Below, in pieces: positions 5,994 to 11,316 of a stretch of 11,316 bases of DNA. Under the pieces are notes generated by a model that did no database searches, had not been told where the DNA came from, and was given only the letters and a program-made list of their open reading frames with translations. Position numbers and translations under genes: made by a program. Every line of letters begins with the position of its first letter. Positions within the stretch are counted from its first letter, which is position 1. Source of the stretch: an uncultured Eubacterium sp. (GTDB lineage Bacteria > Bacillota > Clostridia > Lachnospirales > Lachnospiraceae); NCBI GenBank assembly GCA_910579145.1, contig CAJTTQ010000058.1, forward strand, positions 6,238-17,553, in the 5' to 3' direction.

Positions 5994-6776
5994 ATGAATA
6001 CACAAAAAGAACTGTTACAGGTGGAGAGCCTGACCAAAACGTATGGAAGGGGCGAAAATAAAACGGAAGCGCTGAAAGGCATTTCCTTTCGTGTGCTGGA
6101 GGGGGAATTTTTAGGCATTATGGGCGCCAGCGGTTCCGGAAAAACGACGCTGTTGAACTGTATCGCGACGATGCGGAAGCCGACATCGGGAAAGATCGTT
6201 CTGCACGGGGCGGATCTATCCGGTTTCCGCGGCGGTGAGCTCGCGGACTACCGCGGAAAGGAGATTGGATTTCTGTTTCAGGAATTTGAGCTGCTCGATA
6301 ACCTGACAGCGAGGGAAAACATCATTCTTCCGCTGTCGCTGCACGGCGTTCCGGCAGAAAGAGCGGGAGCGGATATGAAAGAGATCGCGGCGATGCTCGA
6401 TATTACCGATGTGTTGGAGAAATTCCCATCCCAGATGTCCGGCGGTCAAAAACAGCGTGTGGCGGCGGCCAGGGCGCTGATCTCCGACCCGAGCCTCGTG
6501 CTCGCAGATGAGCCGACTGGGGCCCTTGACTCCAGAAATTCCAAAATTCTGATGGATAAATTAGCTGCGATCAATCGTGAGCAAGGCAAAACGATCATGA
6601 TGGTGACACATGACGCCAGTGCGGCCAGTTACTGTTCGCGAATCCTGTTTATCAAGGATGGAACGATCTTCCATGAACTGCGGAGGAACAGGCAGAATGA
6701 AACGAACGCCGGCTTTTACGAGCGCATTGCGGCTGTGATGGCGCAGATGGGAGGTGGCAGCGAGCATGTTCTTTAA
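5994..6776 (+). CDS. Bce-type peptide-antibiotic ABC transporter, ATP-binding protein (BceA-like)
   Basis: This 260-residue ATPase has all motifs of the MacB/LolD/BceA group: Walker A GASGSGKTT (44-52), Q-loop FLFQEFELL with Gln96, signature MSGGQKQR (148-155), Walker B LVLADEP (168-174), D-loop GALDS (176-180) and H-loop His206. It powers the permease encoded next. In Bce modules the transporter protects lipid II-cycle targets from peptide antibiotics and also signals drug flux to the sensor kinase. The SD GGAAGGAG lies nine bases before the ATG. The C-terminal tail of about 35 residues after the H-loop region is usual for the group. The stop overlaps the permease start by 11 bp, indicating coupled translation. 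The Bce assignment rests on the four-gene context as much as on the ATPase itself. Confidence 0.92.
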   Translation: MNTQKELLQVESLTKTYGRGENKTEALKGISFRVLEGEFLGIMGASGSGKTTLLNCIATMRKPTSGKIVLHGADLSGFRGGELADYRGKEIGFLFQEFELLDNLTARENIILPLSLHGVPAERAGADMKEIAAMLDITDVLEKFPSQMSGGQKQRVAAARALISDPSLVLADEPTGALDSRNSKILMDKLAAINREQGKTIMMVTHDASAASYCSRILFIKDGTIFHELRRNRQNETNAGFYERIAAVMAQMGGGSEHVL

Positions 6777-8877
6777 ACAGGTACGGCGAAACGCCGCAAA
6801 AAACCGCAAGGGAAACGGATTGTTTTTCGGCTCCCTGGTGACGGCCATCATCGCGTTTTACACGCTGCTTTCCCTGGGGGAACTGGATGTCATGCACTTT
6901 CTTTCCACGATCGAGAGCGATGCCGTACAAAAACTGATGGCATTGCTGCCGCTCGTGTACGCGGTCTCTTTGTTTTTTGTATTTTTCCTCGTGTACTTTG
7001 CCTGCCGCTATCAGATCGACAGCCGCAGGCGGGAACTCGGCATGTATCTCATGCTTGGGATGAGACGGAGTCGCTTGTTTCTGCTGTTGTTTTGTGAAAC
7101 GCTTTGGAGCAGCATGGTCTCTTTGCTGATCGGACTTCCGGTGGCGCTGTTTATAACAGAAGGGATCAGTCTTGCCACTGCCAGGATCGTGGGGCTCGGG
7201 ATTCTCGGACACCGCTTTTCCTTCTCGCCAGGCGCCGTTTGCTGGACGGTGTGCGGGTTTGTCCTCGTACAGCTTTTATCGATGTTCATCCTCTGTATCG
7301 GTATCGCCAAAAAGGAACCGGCGGAATTTTTCCAGGACGGGGATGTAAAGAAGCAGGCGGTGGCTTCCGGTTTCCGCAGTACGTTATGTTTTGCAGCGGG
7401 ACTTGGATTTCTTTTGTATGCCTATGGTCTGGGCATGTTCCGCCTTCATTCCCTGCGTATTACTGTCGTACTTTCCGTATTTGTGTTCGGAATTTCCGGT
7501 ACATTTCTTCTGTATCGCGGTCTCGGAGGCATGTTCGGACTGTGGATCCGCGCGAAAAATAAACATGCGGTGGGGTTACAGATCTTTACGGCCAGGCAGG
7601 TGCAGGAAAATGTACTGTCTCAGTATCGATCGCTGGCGGTTTCCTCACTGTTGCTTTTGATGGCGCTGGCGTGTATTTCATACGGCATTTCCATGGGATT
7701 TGGGCGGTCATCCGACAGCCGCAGCGTGGATCTGTCGCTGTTTGGAACGGAAGAGCAGGTGGACGCTGTACTGGAACAGGACGGCGTGCGGGAAATGGTG
7801 CAGGACAGTTTCCCTATGTACTTGTCTATGATAAAGCGCGGGGATTTCCACGGGGGGGACAGAAAGGTTGACATATCGGGGCTGGCAGATGCGCTTACCG
7901 CGCTTACAAGATCGGGTATGCGCACGTTCGAACAATCGGATCTGATCGAAAATATCATCGAAAACCTCCACATCGACTACGTGATCGCACAGAGTTCGTA
8001 TAATCATATGCTGCAAAGTATGGGCAAGGAGGAACTTCAGATTTCCGACGGGCAGGCGGCCATCTATACGTCAATGGGAAATGACGGGGATTTCGGCCTG
8101 ATCTGGCAGGAGGTACTTGAAGGAAACGTGTCCATCGGTATAGACGGAGAGGCGTATGAACTCCTGCCGGATCTTTGTATGGATAATGTCGTGGCAGACC
8201 GGGCGATCACGTTATATCTCGCGCTGATCGTACCGGATGAGACCTACCGGGAGCTGGCAGAAGAACCAGGTGCATATTGCTGGAATGTCAGGCTTTCCGA
8301 CCGGGTTGTGGAAGAGGCCGGACTGATGCGGGCCATTCAGGATATGGAAGGGCTGCTCGACCAGACGGAAGGTCTAACGACGGAGAATCCGACGGAAAAT
8401 GCGGCAGTAACTTCGGCGGGGATCGAATACGACAGCTATCTGGGCGGCATTGGCCGGAATCTGTTTTACACGGTGGCGGCAAGTTATCTGACGATCTACC
8501 TCGGCGTGCTGTTCTGGCTCATCGCCAACACGGTCATCGGGGTGAAATATCTGATCGGACAGCGGGAGACGAAACACCGCTACGAGACGCTTTCGATGTT
8601 AGGGGCACATACGTCGTCCATGTGTGTTTCGGTAAACCGTCAGATCCGGTTCTATTTTTCGCTCGTGCTCGTTACCGCCATCGTCAGCAGCGCCGCGGCC
8701 ATTTACTCGATGTTTACAAGCTTTACCAGATTGCCGGTCGGCGTGTCCGTTGGAAAGGTAGCCCTGCTCGCGGTACTGGGGCTGGTGATTTTTGCGGGAC
8801 TGGAAATTCTTTATATCAGTATCGTACGACGGATGGCAGACCGCGAAATCCGTATGCTTCAGACGACAAAGGAATGA
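6766..8877 (+). CDS. Bce-type ABC transporter permease (BceB-like, FtsX fold)
   Basis: From ATG 6766 the permease has 703 residues. The SD GGGAGGTGG (6749-6757) fits this start better than the in-frame GTG at 6754. About ten membrane segments are visible: near 17-39, 57-80, 105-130, 157-180, 205-225, 232-251, 288-311, 566-590, 629-650 and 665-687. The gap of roughly 250 residues between the seventh and eighth is hydrophilic. That is the large extracellular domain that defines BceB-type permeases and is thought to determine which peptide is recognised. A cytoplasmic RRRELGMYLMLGMRR stretch (88-101) matches the FtsX-type coupling region. The protein pairs with the preceding ATPase and, by family precedent, forms a sensory complex with the BceS-like kinase. 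The peptide substrate cannot be told from sequence. Confidence 0.92.
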   Translation: MFFKQVRRNAAKNRKGNGLFFGSLVTAIIAFYTLLSLGELDVMHFLSTIESDAVQKLMALLPLVYAVSLFFVFFLVYFACRYQIDSRRRELGMYLMLGMRRSRLFLLLFCETLWSSMVSLLIGLPVALFITEGISLATARIVGLGILGHRFSFSPGAVCWTVCGFVLVQLLSMFILCIGIAKKEPAEFFQDGDVKKQAVASGFRSTLCFAAGLGFLLYAYGLGMFRLHSLRITVVLSVFVFGISGTFLLYRGLGGMFGLWIRAKNKHAVGLQIFTARQVQENVLSQYRSLAVSSLLLLMALACISYGISMGFGRSSDSRSVDLSLFGTEEQVDAVLEQDGVREMVQDSFPMYLSMIKRGDFHGGDRKVDISGLADALTALTRSGMRTFEQSDLIENIIENLHIDYVIAQSSYNHMLQSMGKEELQISDGQAAIYTSMGNDGDFGLIWQEVLEGNVSIGIDGEAYELLPDLCMDNVVADRAITLYLALIVPDETYRELAEEPGAYCWNVRLSDRVVEEAGLMRAIQDMEGLLDQTEGLTTENPTENAAVTSAGIEYDSYLGGIGRNLFYTVAASYLTIYLGVLFWLIANTVIGVKYLIGQRETKHRYETLSMLGAHTSSMCVSVNRQIRFYFSLVLVTAIVSSAAAIYSMFTSFTRLPVGVSVGKVALLAVLGLVIFAGLEILYISIVRRMADREIRMLQTTKE

Positions 8878-8904
8878 TCCGGATCACAGACAGGGGGTGA
8901 CAGG

Positions 8905-9579
8905 TTGGACAGGATCGTTATCGTGGAAGATGACATGTATCTGCGGGAAGAATTGATTACGACGTTCCGGCGGGCCGGATATGACGCTGCCGCGCCGGAT
9001 TCGTTTGAACAGGTGGAGGACGGGATCGCGTCGTTTAGTCCGAAGCTTGTCGTACTGGATGTAAACCTGCCGGGAACGTCCGGGTACGAAATTTGTAAAA
9101 AATTAAAGAAGAGGGGTTCGTTCCCTATTTTGATACTGACGGCAAGAGATACGCTGTCGGACGAGTTGACGGCGCTGGGACTGGGGGCGGATGATTTCCT
9201 CACAAAGCCATGCCACCCCGACCGTCTGCTCGCCAGGGCGGAGCGTTTATTGAAAACGTATCATAAGATTCGCAATATCGTCCAGGCCGGCGTACTTGTC
9301 CTGGATACCGATACACATAAACTGGTTTGCGGCGACAAGGTTCTGATCCTTCCAGAAACCGAGGGAAAGATCATGAGATGCCTGATAGAGCGCTATCCGG
9401 AACTTGTCAGCAAAAATGAGTTATTTTCTGCCGTCTGGGGGACCGAGCAGTTTGTAGATGAAAATATACTCCAGGTCAATATGAGCCGGCTCAGGAAAAG
9501 CCTTTCGGCAGCTGGCATTGATCAGGTCGTGCACAATGTGAGGGGAAAGGGATATTTGTTAGAGGTGGAATGTCTATGA
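8905..9579 (+). CDS. BceR-like response regulator
   Basis: The 224-residue OmpR-family regulator has an intact receiver: E8-D9-D10, phosphoacceptor Asp52 in VLDVNLP, Thr79 in LTARD and Lys101 in FLTKPC. The DNA-binding domain includes VDENILQVNMSRLRKSL (184-200) and VRGKGYLLE. The recognition-helix region and the FLTKPCHPDRLLAR stretch are typical of BceR-like regulators. The start is a TTG at 8905, preceded by AGGGGG (8892-8897); the next in-frame ATG (codon 11) would remove the acidic pocket, so TTG is the credible start. It follows the permease by 27 nt with no promoter seen. By family precedent it activates the transporter promoter in response to the BceS-like kinase; the inverted repeat at 5853-5869 is its likely target. 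Confidence 0.92.
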   Translation: MDRIVIVEDDMYLREELITTFRRAGYDAAAPDSFEQVEDGIASFSPKLVVLDVNLPGTSGYEICKKLKKRGSFPILILTARDTLSDELTALGLGADDFLTKPCHPDRLLARAERLLKTYHKIRNIVQAGVLVLDTDTHKLVCGDKVLILPETEGKIMRCLIERYPELVSKNELFSAVWGTEQFVDENILQVNMSRLRKSLSAAGIDQVVHNVRGKGYLLEVECL

Positions 9580-10583
9580 ATCAGAGGGGTAAGCAGGTGA
9601 TCAGACGGTCGTGGCACTGGATCGTATTATTTTTATGTACGGACATTATTTTTATTTTTGTTACATGGATCGTGCGCCGGGAGGCAATTGCATCGGTATC
9701 CCTGTTTCTTATTCTTTTTACAGTATTGATGCTGATCGTGGGGTGGTGGGCGCAGTGGCGGCGTCAAAAAAAAGACGAAGCCGTGTTACTCTGTTTTCTG
9801 GATGCGCCTGGTGAAAAAACAAGAGCCGATGTCCTGGCGCGATTTGGAGACAGCCTGCCGGCCAAGGAACTTTGCGCGCGCCTTTTGTCCCTGTTATGCC
9901 AGATCAATGAACTAACGGTGGATCTGTCCGGGTACCGGGAATACATCGAGACGTGGGTACACGAAGTAAAAACGCCCCTGTCACTTTCTGCGCTTGTACT
10001 CGGCAACCACCAAGGCGAGATGTCGCCCTACGTATACGACCGGTTTCAATATATCTGGCACCGGCTCAATGAGGATGTGGAACGGATCCTTTATTATGCC
10101 CGTCTGCAGACAGGGAATACCGACATTAAATATACCGCGTTCCGGCTCGATGACTGTGTCCGCGACGTATTGGAAGAATACCGGCCATTTATGGAGGAAA
10201 AAAAGATTTCACTGAACGCCAGGTTAGAGCAGGCCCAAGTTGTTTCTGACCGCAAGATCGTTTCCTTTATTTTATCGCAGTTTATGAGTAATGCGGTAAA
10301 ATACGCGGACAATAGAGAGGGAAGCATATCCGTTTCCATAGGCCGGAGCGGGGAGAAGATTAAAATATGTATTTACAATAATGGCGACGGCATACAGCCG
10401 GAAGACGCCCCGTTCGTATTCGATAAAGGCTTTACGGGAAATTATCAGGGGCAGTCAAACGCAACCGGGATGGGGTTATATCTCGCTAAAAAATATGGGG
10501 AAAAGCTTTGTGCGGATGTTGGTCTGGATGATGGGATACCCTATGATAAGGGGTTTGGCGTGTCGTTAGTTTTTTTGTTGTAA
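9576..10583 (+). CDS. BceS-like intramembrane-sensing histidine kinase
   Basis: The 335-residue kinase has two N-terminal membrane segments (about 13-32 and 39-57) joined by a very short external turn. It has no sensory domain, the hallmark of intramembrane-sensing kinases that read the state of a BceAB transporter. The dimerisation box YIETWVHEVKTPLS contains phosphoacceptor His129. The ATPase domain has N box QFMSNAVKYA (Asn239), F box VFDKGFTGNY and G2 ATGMGLYLAKK. The G1 box reads NNGDGI instead of DxGxG, with Asn268 where Asp is usual. ATG 9576 overlaps the regulator stop (ATGA) and lies seven bases after AGAGGTGG; an ATG at 9570 is too close to that SD. It is the last gene of the Bce-type module. 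Confidence 0.92.
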   Translation: MNQRGKQVIRRSWHWIVLFLCTDIIFIFVTWIVRREAIASVSLFLILFTVLMLIVGWWAQWRRQKKDEAVLLCFLDAPGEKTRADVLARFGDSLPAKELCARLLSLLCQINELTVDLSGYREYIETWVHEVKTPLSLSALVLGNHQGEMSPYVYDRFQYIWHRLNEDVERILYYARLQTGNTDIKYTAFRLDDCVRDVLEEYRPFMEEKKISLNARLEQAQVVSDRKIVSFILSQFMSNAVKYADNREGSISVSIGRSGEKIKICIYNNGDGIQPEDAPFVFDKGFTGNYQGQSNATGMGLYLAKKYGEKLCADVGLDDGIPYDKGFGVSLVFLL

Positions 10584-10638
10584 GGGTTATTTATATAAAT
10601 TATATCATGGAGTTTTTGCGTTTCATCTAGATAAGATG

Positions 10639-10667
10639 TGGACTTAGATACAATGGCGTGGTATACT
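10639..10667 (+). promoter_or_regulatory. Promoter of the acetyltransferase gene
   Basis: TGGACT (10639-10644) matches four of six -35 bases. It is separated by exactly 17 bp from TATACT (10662-10667), which also has a TGn extension (10659-10661). This is the best-formed promoter in the window. Transcription would start near 10674, leaving a leader of about 143 nt before the acetyltransferase ATG. Confidence 0.65.
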
Positions 10668-10689
10668 GTTAGTATTGTTGTGAAAATAC

Positions 10690-10752
10690 AAGTTGATGAC
10701 GCAGATAAAACGTCAAACTTCGATCACTCAAATGGATAACTTCCCATTTGGG
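10690..10752 (+). promoter_or_regulatory. Structured leader with two hairpins before the acetyltransferase gene
   Basis: Hairpin one pairs AAGTT-ga-TGACG (10690-10701) with CGTCAAACTT (10711-10720): ten pairs, a GA bulge and a nine-base loop. Hairpin two pairs CTCAAATGG (10727-10735) with CCATTTGGG (10744-10752), nine pairs including one wobble. The AACTT of hairpin one recurs at 10738-10742 inside the loop of hairpin two. AACTTCC (10738-10744) can also pair with GGAGTT (10755-10760), which would break hairpin two. Such competing pairings suggest a regulatory leader. A T run follows at 10780-10785, but no proper stem sits directly against it. I could not match it to a riboswitch class I know. 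Confidence 0.45.
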
Positions 10753-10755
10753 TAG
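10696..10755 (+). CDS. Possible 19-residue leader peptide
   Basis: An ATG at 10696 opens 19 codons reading MTQIKRQTSITQMDNFPFG, ending at TAG 10753-10755. The start codon sits in hairpin one and the last codons form the 3' arm of hairpin two, as in translation-attenuation leaders of resistance genes. Against it, there is no clear SD and the ORF is short enough to arise by chance. The same frame stays open after the amber codon to TAG at 10828-10830, so a decayed small gene is another reading. Confidence 0.25.
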   Translation: MTQIKRQTSITQMDNFPFG

Positions 10756-10816
10756 GAGTTAGGCAGCGCAGAAAAACGGTTTTTTAGGCATAGAGAGAAA
10801 ATGGAGAATAAAATTT

Positions 10817-11316
10817 ATGGTGGTATGTAGAGCTTTATATACAGAGGAAATTTGCCGGGAATTGTTCAAGGATTTTATCCGACATCAAATTGTTACAAAA
10901 TGCTGGCGTAAAGAAAATGGCAAATGGATGATCAAAGATTCACCTTTTATTGATGATTGGACAGAAAAGGATTACCAAATTCTGATTTCTTGCTTAAAAA
11001 ATACGATTCGTTCTAATGGTTTTGTGTATGCTGCTTTTTATGACGGAAAATTGAAAGGTTTTGTTTCAGTGGAGCCAGAAATATTTGGTGACGAACAGGG
11101 GTATTGCGACTTGTCCAGTATCCATATCTCAGAAGATATGAGAAATAAGGGGATTGGCAGAACGCTTTTTCTAGCGGCCAAGGAATGGGCGAAACAGAAA
11201 GGGGCTAAAAAGCTTTACATATCGGCACACTCAGCCGTTGAGAGCCAAGCCTTTTACAAATCAATGGGTTGTGTTGAGGCAGAAGTTTATAATCAAAAAC
11301 ATGTTGAAGATGAACC
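10817..11316 (+). CDS. GNAT-family N-acetyltransferase, 3' end outside the window
   Basis: The frame from ATG 10817 runs 166 codons plus two bases to the window edge without a stop. GGAG at 10803-10806 serves the start. The protein shows the GNAT acetyl-CoA motif DMRNKGIGRTLF (107-118), with the R-x-x-G-x-G pyrophosphate loop at 109-114, preceded by LSSIHISE (99-106). The later SQAFYKSMGCVEAEVY (143-158) is the conserved GNAT C-terminal region. Such enzymes transfer an acetyl group to an amine of a small molecule or protein; the substrate is not evident, and drug acetylation is only one option. Base use is strikingly AT-rich (41 G or C of 120 bases counted at 10801-10920) compared with about 55% in a permease stretch, pointing to recent acquisition. 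It has its own promoter and leader. Confidence 0.88.
   Translation, partial: MVVCRALYTEEICRELFKDFIRHQIVTKCWRKENGKWMIKDSPFIDDWTEKDYQILISCLKNTIRSNGFVYAAFYDGKLKGFVSVEPEIFGDEQGYCDLSSIHISEDMRNKGIGRTLFLAAKEWAKQKGAKKLYISAHSAVESQAFYKSMGCVEAEVYNQKHVEDE

Noticed and set aside
6652..7212. Long minus-strand ORF (186 codons) opposite the ATPase and permease genes
   Set aside because: It is antisense to two well-supported genes, rich in His, Gln and Lys as typical of a reverse-frame shadow, and lacks a convincing ribosome site.
10593..10605. ATATAA-A-TTATAT palindrome just after the last Bce-type gene
   Set aside because: Such AT-only symmetry is common by chance in AT-rich spacers, and it has no T run or GC stem to act as a terminator.
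10690..10760. Known riboswitch before the acetyltransferase gene
   Set aside because: I compared it from memory with preQ1, THF, purine, TPP, cyclic-di-GMP, fluoride and guanidine consensus elements and saw none of their conserved cores.
10772..10786. AAAAAC-G-GTTTTT as an intrinsic terminator in the acetyltransferase leader
   Set aside because: The arms leave a one-base loop, which cannot form a hairpin, and the stem is almost all A-T.

Overview
The window looks like a chromosomal segment from a Firmicute of class Clostridia, probably Lachnospiraceae-like (the family placement is inference). The evidence is strong Shine-Dalgarno (SD) sites, tight operons with ATGA overlaps, GC of roughly 50-55% through most of the window, and the gene families present. 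All judgements come from reading the sequence; no database search was run.

Layout. (1) Positions 1-437, minus strand: 5' part of a cytoplasmic zinc-dependent phospholipase C-like protein, cut by the window edge. (2) Positions 438-585: divergent intergenic region with a plausible plus-strand promoter. (3) Positions 586-5777, plus strand: a compact run of six genes. These are pgeF (peptidoglycan editing / purine nucleoside phosphorylase family), queH (epoxyqueuosine reductase), apbE (lipoprotein FAD:protein FMN transferase), a small DUF4342 membrane protein, an OmpR-type response regulator and its sensor kinase. (4) Positions 5778-5993: an unusually structured 216-bp control region. It holds three tandem 16-bp repeats, a TTACA-N5-TGTAA inverted repeat, an extended -10 promoter without a -35, a perfect 19-bp palindrome at the predicted start of transcription, and a 9-bp perfect GC-rich hairpin. 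(5) Positions 5994-10583: a complete four-gene Bce-type peptide-antibiotic sensing and detoxification module (ATPase, ten-helix permease with large extracellular domain, BceR-like regulator, BceS-like intramembrane-sensing kinase). (6) Positions 10584-10816: AT-richer leader region with a good extended -10 promoter, two hairpins and a possible 19-codon leader ORF. (7) Position 10817 to the end: an AT-rich GNAT acetyltransferase, cut by the window edge, probably of foreign origin.

How the genes fit together. In Bce modules the permease and kinase sense peptide antibiotics at the membrane, and the regulator then switches on the transporter promoter. The control region before the ATPase gene fits that pattern: an inverted repeat centred about 44 bp upstream of the predicted start, with no usable -35. 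It also carries extra palindromes and repeats that the standard model does not explain, and these are the best candidates for something undescribed here. The first operon mixes housekeeping enzymes with a second, non-Bce two-component system. A ubiquitin-associated-like (UBA-like) membrane protein sits directly beside that system and may belong to it functionally. No CRISPR array, tRNA, rRNA, transposase or integrase was seen.
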